Source: Centropus unirufus (taxonomy: Eukaryota; Chordata; Aves; Cuculiformes; Centropidae). From it: a DNA stretch of 64,000 nucleotides. Position numbers and translations under genes: made by a program. Position 1 is the stretch's first letter. Each line of letters starts with the position of its first letter. Below are positions 33,421 through 44,216 of this stretch, one piece after another. The notes beneath the pieces are model-generated. The model saw nothing but the letters and a program-made list of their open reading frames with translations, had not been told where the DNA came from and ran no database searches. The stretch lies in contig VYZI01000288.1 in NCBI GenBank assembly GCA_013397695.1, forward strand, positions 524,417 to 588,416, given 5' to 3'.

Positions 33421-36419
33421 CCAACTTGGTGTAATTCATCTCAGTATTTTAGATGGAAAATAGTGGTACTGCAGAAAACAGTTCTTTGGGGGGAAATGAG
33501 GAGCAATATCTTTGAACATCCCTACGCAGTGAAGAAATGGGGTTGGTCACTGAAGCCATTGACCACTGTCTGACAAATCTTCTACTTCTTTATGCCTTTC
33601 TAGATAGACCTGTTCAAAATCAGCCCATCATGACCATGTTCTCCGGAATTCTTGGTGGGGGCAAAGCTGGTGTGGATGAGAGATCTGACCACACCGTGTC
33701 CTGCTAACCTCACGACTAGGGGGGGCTACAAACCTCGTGGTTAGAAATGGCAAGAGACTTCATAGAATAAAAGTAATTTTGGGGATGAGAGAATCTCTAC
33801 GTGGCCTCAATCAGATGCTCAGTCCAGTGGCACACGCTGTGGAAGCACAGAAGAAACTTTCACTGAGAGCTGACAACATCAGTCAGGCGAATTGCTTCCC
33901 CCCAGGGCTGCGTTACAAGGACCATCCATAACAGACCACAGAGACTTCAGAAGGTTTGGGTCTGCAAAGTCTATTGTGGCTCTTTCATAGCTGCTAGCGC
34001 TAATTTTATAGCTTAGAAAGCACAGAAAATGATACGTAGTGCTCAAGAAAGAGGAAAAAGGAGCTCTCCCTTTTCCACACTTGAATACAAATGCAAGCTG
34101 CACGAGTCTCAGAAAAGTAAACCATCCTGAAAAATCACTTTTGCTCATTAAAGAAACAATAGCGACCTCATGCATTCGCTTCTCCACCTTTTCTTGCTTT
34201 TCACTCTACACAGCTCCGCGTCTCTCAGCATCCCCCTTGAACCTCTGACTCCACCTTCTCAAGCTCCCCCTGCTTCGACCTTTCCCTAGAGGCCAAGGTG
34301 GGATGTCGAGATGAATAACCCTGAACCTGATAAATGTGGATTTGCATGAAAACGTGTGGCACTGGCCACTTCCACTTGGTTCTTGCAAACTTGACAGCCA
34401 AATCCATCCCTCAGTCAGGTCAACCCTTACCTCTGCATTTCCTGACTGGACAAGAACCTTTCTCTGCCCTGAATGCTGCTGCTGTGGATATTCCATGGCA
34501 ATCTTTCCTCAGGCCTCTTCACGTCCAGCAGGCAAACCCAATACATGGTTGGACATGAAGTCTGCACAGGGGCTCAAAGTCTTAAGATAAAAATCTGGAA
34601 TTCAATCCTAGACAGCCCTTGGTAGGCGAGCTGATAACCAACCACCTCAATGCTCTGGCCACACACATCTCCCCAGGGAGAAATGGGATTTGCTGGTTGG
34701 AGAAATGGAAGTGGTATAGGTGAGGGCTGCAAGAAGAGGCTGCTGCTCCTGCAAGAGGACCAAACTCCATTGCTAACAAGAGAGGTAGGGTGGTTTTTGG
34801 GGAGAGCCTAAAACTTGGATACAAGAAATGGTAGTTCAGAAAAATGCAAATGCTTTCCTAAAGGAAGAGGAGCCCAAACCATGGAGTTCAGGTGAGGATC
34901 TGAAATTCTCCAAGTGTGAGAGCGCTCGGATGTTTGTTAGATGGTTCTCTCATCTCCATTGCTTTTCTGACTCAAAGGATGAGGTCCGACACAAAAAAAC
35001 CCAATCCAAGACTGTACCTGTAACTCTTTTTAAGACAATCAGCTACAACCACCTTCACAACAGTTCCCTTTGGAGCTGACACAGCTGCACACGGTGCTGA
35101 CAGCGTTTAAAGCAGTTCCATGGGTTTCTGAAAGGCTGGTGAGGATCTCCACTGGGTTTCCTTACACACCTTCTACTGACAAAACCAGGTTCCTCTGAGC
35201 CCTGCCTGGATCTTTGGGATCTCTTCACCATCAGCCTCAGTCAAAAATTTCAAAGTTTCCATCATGAATTCCTACAGTTTCACAAGAAACTGAATGTTCA
35301 CTCTCTGTTCACTCTTACACACCAGCATTTTCCAACTGAGGGTAAGAAAACATCTCTATTTGAACACACGTCCACTTGCACTGAGTGAAGCAACTGAGCT
35401 GAGCCTTGTCCCACTGTGCCAGGTCAGAACATGTTCTGTTCCCATCTCTTTGCCTCTCCCCTCCCTCTCTGGGTTCCCAAGCTGTAGGGTCAGCCTTGGA
35501 TTTTGTGAGTTGCACCTCATATATTAATGCTTCCTAAAAAGCCACCCACCTGGGCCCTGCTAGAAGCAGGCTCTCAAATGTTGGGTTTAACGCCTGAAAT
35601 GGCAATATTTGGGAAGAGCCCGAGGAGGCTGCAGGTGTGTCTCAACAGGACGGGGTCTTAGCAAGCCTGAACCCTTGGAAGGACTGGAGGAGGGCAAGCT
35701 CCGAGATGGGCAGGCACCGCACCAAGTTAACTCCGCTACACCCACGTGCTTGTAAATTGCTTTGAAACTCAAGAAGAAAGGACTACGGGCTGAACGGGGG
35801 AACTCAGGCACCCACAGAGGGGAGAGGACTCCTCTGCTGGACTGCCATTCTTTTTTTTCTTCCTGGTTTTGATGCCATTTAGCGTTTAAACAGGTGGCAT
35901 TTGAGTGGAATCAGTTTCTCCAAATGCTGTACCTCATATATTGAGTACCAAAAAGTTATTTCAAGGGCTGTGTTGCTATGTGATTGTAGAAACAGCAGTA
36001 CAGGGAGAAATGTCACCAGTAAGAGCCTTTGGAAAATAGAAAACATTTAGCTGTTGTGAGATTACTTTTCGCTTTCTGTTTCCATTGTTTAGAAACATAT
36101 AAAACTGCTGTAGTTTATATCTGCACTTTTTGACTCACACTGTGATTACAGCAAAAATATCAAAGAGGGAAAATATACATAACCCATGGTTAGGATTAAG
36201 TGTTGGCTGCAAATAATGAGTGTTTACAGCACATTCAACCTGGGTGCAGAACAGTTTGTTCGGGTTTTATTTAAGGCTGACTATCCAGCATTGTGTTTGG
36301 AGCACTAAGTGCGCCACGAACATCAGCAAGGACAGGGCTCACCCGCTGAATGCCAAACAGAGTTCTGAGCTCAACAGCCTAGAAGTTCACAAAACAAGAA
36401 GTGTTTCTCGCCATCATTA
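33421..36419. other. unique non-coding stretch, nothing recognised
   Basis: Three kilobases without CR1 or a recognised gene. The interval 35880-36200 is AT-rich with several TTTAAAC, TTGTTTAG and TGATTACAGC words but no defined cluster. All frames are short and overlap in antisense. Confidence 0.4.
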
Positions 36420-36439
36420 AACGGCAAAAAAGCATTTGC

Positions 36440-37132
36440 TTAAAAAAATAATGTTTTAATTACAATTGGTGTTTCCAATCCCAGTGCTGGAGGCAGTTGT
36501 CTTACTGAAAATTGATGTCCTTCACGGCACTGGCAATAGACAAACCCAGTGGAACAGCCTGTAAACAAGTTTCTAGGTGAATTTAATACTAGTTTAACCC
36601 CTGGAGAAAGCATTTGGGTAGTTTTCCTATTAGTAAACCAGGTTGGAAATGAATCCTCACACTCTGCTGAGTTGGTTGTCATACGGTTGGCATTACAGCC
36701 AACATCATTTTTCAGCAACCTGGCCACCTCCAACACTAAGCACATCAGTGCCAATTGTATCCAAAAACTGCTTTTCAGGCTTATGACTATTGGTCTGAGC
36801 AAAATAAATGAAGTTAAGAACCAGCTTTTCAACTCCATTTGAGTCATCAAACAGACTGCTGAGCGCCTGCTGTCAGGCCAACCCTCAGGCCCTGTTTGAA
36901 GGCACAAATATAAAAAACTCGCCCCGTGCCACCCATCAAAGAACCTGTGCCTGCTAAGGCTGATGAGCACTGACTTGCCAGCTCCAGAGGTTTGCAGATG
37001 TGGCTGCTCGGCTGCCCTCAGCCACAGCCCCAGAGGCAGCTCCCGGCAGCCCCTGCTGGGGCTCCACCACCACCAGCAGCAGGTCAGGAGCTCAGGCTGC
37101 CAACTGCAAGCAAAACCATTTCCATAGCCCAA
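36440..37132 (-). other. longest open frame in window (230 codons), not called as a gene
   Basis: The frame is open for 230 codons on the minus strand. Its N-terminal third comes from a CAG/CTG-rich patch (36990-37100). The C-terminal part has a cysteine cluster (GCSTGFVYCQCREG) that superficially resembles half an EGF-like module. The opposite strand is also open for 97 codons (36549-36842), so chance is plausible. I recognise no family. An alternative reading on the same strand is a splice-acceptor-like TTTATTTTGCTCAG followed by a 29-codon frame ending TGA at 36705 and an ATTAAA signal at 36455-36460. Confidence 0.15.
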
Positions 37133-37251
37133 AGCGCTGGAAAGGGTTTGGAAAAGACGCCTTGGATCTATGTGTCGAACCTATGAGTACACGCAGTAAG
37201 CAGCCACAATTAAAGCAAGGTTTGCGAAGATTCCTGCAGTATCCAGGGGTG

Positions 37252-37308
37252 GGATTAAAGATGGGTGATCAGGATTAAAGATGGGTGACCAACCACAGAT
37301 GGGTGACC
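37252..37308. repeat. short tandem repeat, about 20-base unit, 3 copies
   Basis: GGATTAAAGATGGGTGATCA is followed immediately by GGATTAAAGATGGGTGACCA and a decayed third unit ending CAGATGGGTGACC. The first two copies differ by a single base, so the duplication is recent. Confidence 0.92.
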
Positions 37309-37393
37309 GTTTCCATCTTTACATTTAGAGCTTTCCTCCCTGCCCTAGACATCCAACCAGGACTGAAATGAATAACACATGACGCAATGCATT

Positions 37394-37552
37394 GGATACT
37401 TATGGATATGGATATATCCATATATACTTATATATAGTATACATATNNNNNNNNNNNNNNNNNNNNNNNNNNNNNNNNNNNNNATATACACACATATATA
37501 TATTATACATATATACTTATATACATATATACTTATGGATACTTACTGGATA
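37394..37552. repeat. (TA)-rich microsatellite spanning a gap
   Basis: Degenerate TATATAC and ATACATAT units lie on both sides of a run of N. The flanks share the word ATACTTATGGATA. Translated Tyr-Ile repeats are artefacts. Confidence 0.9.
37447..37483. other. assembly gap (37 N)
   Basis: The undetermined bases lie inside the (TA)-rich microsatellite. They are almost certainly unresolved copies of the same simple repeat. Confidence 0.99.
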
Positions 37553-39184
37553 GAGCCTGATGGATTAATTGGAAGGGGTGGAGAGGTTCAGGGGTGGGAA
37601 GACCCTCCCCAGTGCCCTTGTTGGCTCCCTTCTCCAAGGTGGTTCCCTGTTGGAATGCATTGCAGCACAGAGCGAAGGCTGCACTCAGAGCAAGACGATG
37701 CCCACTGTTCTGTCGAGGAGAAGGAGGGCAGAGAGGACTGGAAGATCCTTAATGGCACCTCCACGTATTCCACATCTCAACTTTTGGGGCTGTTATTTCA
37801 TCTTTTGCTACCAATTAAAAAACAATCGAGAATTGGAGTAAAATCGTTATTGCCTTTTACACCAATCTGGGCCACGGGCAGGTGACTGGGATAGTTTTTG
37901 GCCTCACTCATGGGGCGTAACATAAAATACCCCATGCAAATATATCAACTATTTCATAGTTTAAGCAAATTTGCTCTAAGAAATTAAGCAGCACCATCTG
38001 TACGAATCGTAATTCCTACAGAGCCCATCTCCGAATGAGGCACACGCGTAGGGTTTTATCCAATCTGGCAATGGAACTGCTTGTACCTGAGTTACCTGGC
38101 TGAGCAATCGGATAATGCGAGGGATTAACATTTCTTAGAAGAGATTTGTCTAAACAAATGTGGACGGCAAAAAGGCACCAGGCAATGGGATCAGCCCACA
38201 GACGCGCTCTCCGAGACAAACAAACAAATAAATTACTGGTGGCCCATTTGTAATCTCACTGCTCATCTCGGCTGGATTTGGACTGAAGTCTAAAACTGAC
38301 CCAACTCGAGGAGACAACCAGCGAGGTGAGACCTCCATGTCCTGGCACCAACCTCTTCAGACAACAGCCTCCCTTTTTAATGTTTTATACGTGTTTTAGA
38401 GAAGTGCAGCGCCTCGGGCCGAGTACACAGAAGCAGCTCTCCAGTAACATGCCAGGGAGTGTGTTTGATAGAAGAAAAAATAACATCTAGAAGGAAACAG
38501 GTTTCACTTGTGGGCTTCCAGGGTTCACTGTAAAGTGCAATAAAGAAAAGTACACGAAAACCAGCTTAGGTTTTACTCCCAGCTGAAGTAAACAGGCACA
38601 AGATCATCACCGCTCCAACTTAACATTCATAACAAAACTTCTGCCACCTCTTTACAGTTCTGATATCAGCCCACGGTTCTTTTAAATACATTCATTTACA
38701 CACTTCCCCCCAATATTTTTAGATTTGCTACGAACTCTCTAATTTCTGCCCAGAATTTCTACAGGGAGGGCTAACTCGGACCCGGGGTGGCTCCTGGAAC
38801 CTTAATGCTTTTATGATCCTATTTCATCATTGGAACTTCCTCGTTCAACCAAACTAAACTGGATTAACCACATCCCGGACAACGCTGGTGGGGGCAGTTC
38901 TGCTGCCCGGGGACTGCTCTGCTGCATCATGAGTCGTGGCCCCTCCACCTTGACACTTGGAGACAATTTATACTGGCTGTTTCACCCTTGGAAAGGCTCA
39001 CAGATGGTCTGCGTGATACCCGCTCCTGGTTTTATGATAAATGGATAGAATGGTTGGGCTACAGTAAATGATATACTACTCCCGAGGACAGAAGAGCTTC
39101 TGCAAGACGTGCCGACCACTCAGCCCTTTGCACTCTACAGTCTTTTTTGTTTAAGTTTTGATTTCTTTCCCCTTTTTCTGTCTT
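37553..39184. other. unique non-coding stretch, nothing recognised
   Basis: No CR1 or recognised gene. The interval 37905-38010 is AT-rich and contains an ATGCAAAT octamer near 37933-37940. Frames are short and without domains. Confidence 0.4.
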
Positions 39185-39350
39185 AGAATCATAGAATCAA
39201 TAAGACTGGAAAAGACCTCTAAACTCATCCAGTCCAACCATCAGCCCAATCCCATCAGGCCAAGCAAACCGTGTCCCCCAGGGCCATGGCCACATGTTCT
39301 TTGAACACCTCCAGGGATGGAGACTCCACCACTGCCCTGGGTAGCCTTGG
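39185..39350 (-). mobile_element. CR1 LINE fragment, antisense, third variant
   Basis: AGAATCATAGAATCAATAAG followed by ACTGGAAAAGACCTCTAAAC, CATCCAGTCCAACCATCAGCC and GAACACCTCCAGGGATGGAG is a CR1 3' region in reverse complement. The middle (CCATCAGGCCAAGCAAACCG) differs from the other two groups here, indicating a further subfamily. Confidence 0.88.
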
Positions 39351-39468
39351 TTCGCTCTGTGATCTTATCCTTCCAGAGCCTTGGGATTTCTTATTGCTGT
39401 GGATTCCATTATTTATTTTGCATGTTTTGTGGATACCTTATTGCGATATTTATACTTGAAAATGTGCC

Positions 39469-39489
39469 AAAAAAAAACAAAAAAAAAAA
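39469..39489. repeat. poly(A)-like tract
   Basis: A 21-base A-rich run interrupted by a single C. No retrocopy body is evident upstream, so it is called only as simple sequence. Confidence 0.85.
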
Positions 39490-41804
39490 GCTTTTAGGCC
39501 TTTGGGCTGTTCTTCATCGTGACTTTGGGAGCAAAGCGGTCTCACGTAGTTGGTCACTATCTCCGCCTCATTTAATACCTCCACCTATCTTTAGTGGCAT
39601 GTATATGTCCTTAAAAAGGCATAAATGCTTTTTTGGGAGATCCGACAACTTTACATTTAGGGAGACGTGACAACTCAAAGGGAAAGCAATAGAAAAGCAG
39701 GCACGAATCCCATGGGAAGAGCCCCTTTACCAGGCACTGAACCAAAAAGTACAGCACAGCCAGGTTCATTACGAAGGTAGCAATGCCTGTTCTTTCAAGA
39801 ACACGTAGCTCATTGCATTAAGGAATACAAACCCGTCATCAAAATCAGCCAACAGGTCTGCTTTTCCAAAGGATGCAGGTGCCCAACAAAACCAGGTGAA
39901 GTCCCGTGTGGACAAAACAGAGCCCTCACTCCCTCCCACGGGTGATGGGGGCAGAAGGCGGGGTGAGGTGGTTCTTTGCCAGAAAAAAAACCCAGCCTCA
40001 TTCCTTTTTCCTCGTCCATGATGAACTGTGCCAGCTTTGAGACCCCCTTGCCCTATCCCATTGCCATCCGTGAAACAGCCCGTGCCCAACCTGAGGCACA
40101 CGTTGTGCCCGGAACAGGGATGTGCCGTGCTCTGCACCCCCTGGCCCCGCCACTGCTGCCTGTGGTGCCAAGTTTGTCCTGCCTGGCTAGGATCAGCAGT
40201 GCCCGCCGACCGTGCCAAAAGCAAATGAAGAGTTGGCAGAGCCTGGGGAGAGGGGAAGTTTATATGAATCACATCTTTATTTGTGAGAAGTTTGAGGAAG
40301 AACATGATGTCAGGTTAAAACATGTTCAGAAAGGAATGTAGCTTGCAGGACGAAACTGAAATTAATGTGTGCCTCTGCAAACCCTGCTGCAGTTCTTGGC
40401 TCCCGCGACTGGAAAAGGGGAGTAAGGACAGTTCTAGAAGTACAAACCTATAGCTTGGATCTTGAATGCTGCCATACGTGGGGTGCCCGCATGGGAGAAA
40501 CAAGAGGGAGGAATATTCAGAGCTCTTCTAAACTACATTCAGACCACAGGATGCTCAGACTGTTCTTAACAAACACTAATGATCCAAAAAAGGAGCCAAC
40601 CCACTAAATAAATCCCACTGCATTCCCTGGCATTTCACAGCACAGGAAAGCTCTGATAGTTGCTGTCCCCTTATCTACTGATATTGAAGAATTGTTGCAA
40701 ATTTATTGATTTTTTTTCAAAACAGTTGCAGAAAGAAAGAGCAAGGATGCTCAGGGAAGCTCCAGAGAGAATTCTATGAGGGAGTGACAGAAAGAGAGGG
40801 AAGAAGAGCTTTGCCGTCATGAGAAATAATACAATTTTCTCAGTCATATGAAGTTTTTTCTTCAAAGACAGAAGGAAGTAACTCTCAGATACTATAACAG
40901 CATCACTTACACCTGTACAGGGTATTACACATTCCTCTACAGCAAAAAGAAGCTGGGAATTGCATGAGGCAGCTGCTTTTCCCTTCTTCTATCAACAAAG
41001 GAAAATCAAGGTGATAAAATTCCAGTCCAGTTACTTTTCCTACAGAATAGTTATATTCAGTAAAAGTTTGTTCCTGTTCTTTTAAAGATATTAAATCTGC
41101 AAACGTTGGTGCGAAGCGATGGGAATGCCCCGCTCCTAAATTTGTCCACCGTGAACTTTGAAGAGGCTGATGCGGGAACGCTCCACAGGAAGAAGTGCCT
41201 GGGTTTCATTTTGCCCATAAATGGAACGGGATGCATGGCACTGGGTTATGAGGAATGTGCATGGGATCCTGCTTATACACGGCCCGTGCACAAACCCCAA
41301 GTGCCTGCAGGCGTCACGCCACAGGAATGCCCGTCACAGGAGGCACTGCACACCACAGCCGATTGGGTCTGCTCTAAAACTCCCGCCACGCACAACAGTC
41401 CTGGGATAAGGTGACGGGCAGGATGCCTTCTGGAAAACCATCACTTATTGTCCAACCACCGTGTATTTTTACAGAGAGCATCAGTTACCATGCAGCAGGA
41501 GCTGGACGGGGCAGGAATGAGAAGAGAAAACCTCACAGTGCTGAATCCTGAAGTGCCTGGCCTGAAAAGTCTGATTTTCCCAGAAAATCATCGTTGTCTT
41601 TTCATTTACAGAGAACACTCAGCTGAATTTTTCAGGAGCCTTGGATTCAAGTCTGACCCCTCTTAAAGCAGCTTTGCCACTTTGACCTCAATCCCAGTTT
41701 ACCCCAATATCCCTGGAAGGCCCATTCCCTCCTGCTTGCATTGTAGTGCAGCAGCCAGGGATTTAAACTCCTGGTTTGGTATAGAAGATACATATAGATG
41801 ATAC
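39490..41804. other. unique non-coding stretch, nothing recognised
   Basis: About 2.3 kb of unique DNA. A 178-codon minus frame (39769-40305) overlaps a 121-codon plus frame (39976-40341) in a GC-rich patch and neither shows a domain. No CR1 was found. Confidence 0.4.
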
Positions 41805-41880
41805 ATATAGATATAGATATAGATATAGATATAGATATAGATATAGATATAGATATAGATATAGATATAGATATATATAG
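41805..41880. repeat. (ATATAG)11 microsatellite
   Basis: Eleven perfect tandem ATATAG units run from 41805 to 41870, followed by ATATATATAG. Imperfect units (ATAGAAGATACATATAG) precede it. The perfection indicates recent or ongoing length mutation. The Ile-Tyr repeat protein in translation is an artefact. Confidence 0.96.
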
Positions 41881-42479
41881 AAGATATTGACATAGATATG
41901 GCTTAGCAGATGTGGCAGTTGTTTCTCCTAAAGCACAACATATACAGTAGGATTGTCTAAATAATTAGCAGTATTATGGTTCTAAAACGCTATTTAATTG
42001 GAGTGGACATGTAAAGGTGCAGATTTCATCCCGAACTCCCCATCTCTTTATCTCCTTGACCGAGGAGCTGGGACTCTGGGTTGAAGACCACCCCCACACC
42101 ACTGCTCGCACAGCAGCCGTGGAGGAACGAGTCATTTACTGAACAGTATCCCAGCACTGATCCCTCCCGGGTGCTGTTCCAGTTGCCTTGGAAGGCACTA
42201 GGGTGGATATTGCAAAGCAGCGTAATATAAAATGGAGATTGAGAACGGCTCCAAGCAATCGAGCCCCTTTCCCCCCTGCAGAAAAGGCTGAATCGAAGGT
42301 CATTCCAATCCTCTTCCAATTGCTGCCCAGGTGTTACCCTGCCTGCTTTCCAGTGACTCCGTCTCCCTCCTCCACCGAACTGTCCCCTTTCCTGGTGCAC
42401 CTGGGCTCGGAGCACACAAAACCCCCTGTGAAAACTCCCTGCAAACAAACACCGTCTACAGTAATCCAGAAGGAATAAA
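41881..42479. other. unique non-coding stretch, nothing recognised
   Basis: The frames 42026-42448 (minus, 140 codons) and 42188-42478 (plus) lie over the same bases and show no domain. No repeat beyond the preceding microsatellite. Confidence 0.42.
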
Positions 42480-42740
42480 CCTAACAGTTACTGCTTGATA
42501 TTTGAACATCGTTTAATGAGTGCCTAGAATTCATCTGTAAATGCACATTGTTAATTTAGGGCCTGCTATTCATTAATTAGAGGCTTAGTGGCAAGTGCCA
42601 TTGAGCTATCTGCAATGTTTAAGGTTACATCAAGCCCTAGTAAATGGCTTGCTGATAACAAGATGCATCCATCTTCATTACTTGGCCACTCCTGTCGGAG
42701 TTTGCTCTGCTTCCTGTAAGGGCTATGTCACTTGGAACTG
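42480..42740. promoter_or_regulatory. strong-looking candidate conserved non-coding element
   Basis: A compact AT-rich unique block combines CATCGTTTAATGAG, CATTGTTAATTTAGGGCC, CTATTCATTAATTAGAGGC, GAGCTATCTGC (GATA-like) and GCTGATAACAAG (GATA-like). The mix of homeodomain, SOX-like and GATA-like words with no repeat and no open frame is what a developmental enhancer core looks like. Conservation cannot be seen here. Confidence 0.35.
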
Positions 42741-43892
42741 AAGAATTAAACTTTTATCCAAACCAGATTCTGCACTTTCACCTCTTTTTATTCCTTGAGT
42801 AGTTCCAATTTATTTTACTTAAATGACATCGGATTACCTAACATGGAGAGGAGCAGTAACTTAACCTAAACCAGGCTGCAGCTCTGTAGTTCTGGGATAG
42901 AGTGTTGCAGCGGGTTAACATTTATAGAAACCATTACATTTATATTTCATCTGATACCGGTCTCAGTGTAAAGAAATAGTTTCTCATTTTTCTTCTCATA
43001 AGGTTACAGCTTAGATAGGATAAAACCCCAGAAAAATACAGGAAATTAATTTTAAATCTGAAGAATAAATATCCCTTTTTGTTAAAGTTTACTTTTGCGA
43101 TGTTACACCCTCGAAAGATATATCATTCAAGGCAACCGTAATTCAAGTGAAATAATTCACAGACAGCATAAAGACATTTCCATGTAAATCCTCAGCTGTG
43201 AATGTGTCTGTGTGTCTCCATCCAGGCCGAGATCGCTGCAGCCAGCCTTTCCCTGCTTCCTGTTAAACGCGCTCTGTTCTGAGCAGGAACACCACCGCCT
43301 GGGTCTAGGCAGATGTAGTTTAACCTGATCATTGGCTTCTTAAACTCACTCTTTTCCCTGAAAGCCATGAGAATGAGAACTTAAAATAAAAAAGCAACTT
43401 CTTTTGGCAGATGGTCTCTCTCAGTGGCTGCTGCTGGATCCACTCAGCGCTACCTGGCACGGCTGTTTAACCCATTAGGGTGCTCGCAGGTACAGCCTCT
43501 TGCTCGCATGAACCACTGTTCAATTTTAAGCATCGCTGCTTGGGATAGGTAATTGTAATCACAGTGGGAAGCAAGTTTCTGCATGTTGATGCTCAAACCG
43601 TGCGTGTATATAGCAAGGGGGGAGAAGGAGAGGATGCTTGGTGCCAGGATAGCTGGAGGGAGGGTACCAGCACAGCCTTACACCATTGGGGTGGGAAAAG
43701 AGATGCCAGGTTTCATGGGGAACAGCTTCCCAGGGAGGCACTGCTCGGCGTGCACACCACCGGTGGTTCAGAGAGTGCAGGTACCTTTCTGAGATGTCAG
43801 CGAGCCGTGGAAATGCCAGCTGAGATGGGGTGGGCAGCAGTGGGGACCATGGCTATTGCCAGTGCAGCACACAACACGCCCAGCCAGACCGG
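42741..43892. other. unique non-coding stretch, partly AT-rich
   Basis: The interval 42780-43200 continues AT-rich. After 43200 composition becomes balanced. Frames at 43564-43968 and 43583-43792 run partly into the following CR1 copy and are not genes. Confidence 0.4.
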
Positions 43893-44216
43893 TCACAGAG
43901 TCACAGAATCCCCAGGTTGGAAAAGCCCTCCGAGATCATCGAGTCCAACCGTTCCTGTCTGCCACTAAACCAGATCCCTGAGCACCTCATCTCCCCAGCT
44001 TTTCAATCCATCCAGGGATGGGGATTCCACCCCTTCCTTGGGCTGTTCCAGCACCTGGTGACCCTTTCAGCGAAAAACTTCTTCCTAACCTCCAACCTGA
44101 ACCTCCCCTGGGGCAGCTTGAGGCCATTCCCCCTTGTCCTTTCACCCATCACTTGGGAGAAGAGCCCAGCACCCACCTGTCCACCCCCTCCTTCCAGGCA
44201 GTTGTATGCAAGGAGC
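43893..44216 (-). mobile_element. CR1 LINE, 5'-truncated, antisense, second subfamily
   Basis: TCACAGAGTCACAGAATCCC, then CCAGGTTGGAAAAGCCCTCC and 'CCACTAAACCAGATCCCTGA' mark the 3' end in reverse complement. The copy runs to CCTTCCAGGCAGTTGTATGC. The minus frame 44003-44353 keeps RTRGNGLKLPQGRF of the ORF2 tail. Confidence 0.93.

Noticed and set aside
39040..39060. ATAGAATGGTTGGGCT as a CR1 3' end
   Set aside because: Only about 15 bases resemble the CR1 terminus and the following sequence does not continue it.
39769..40305. 178-codon minus-strand open frame
   Set aside because: No domain, and opposed by a 121-codon plus frame over the same bases. Composition artefact is likely.
41699..41893. 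Ile-Tyr repeat protein on the minus strand
   Set aside because: Direct translation of the ATATAG microsatellite.
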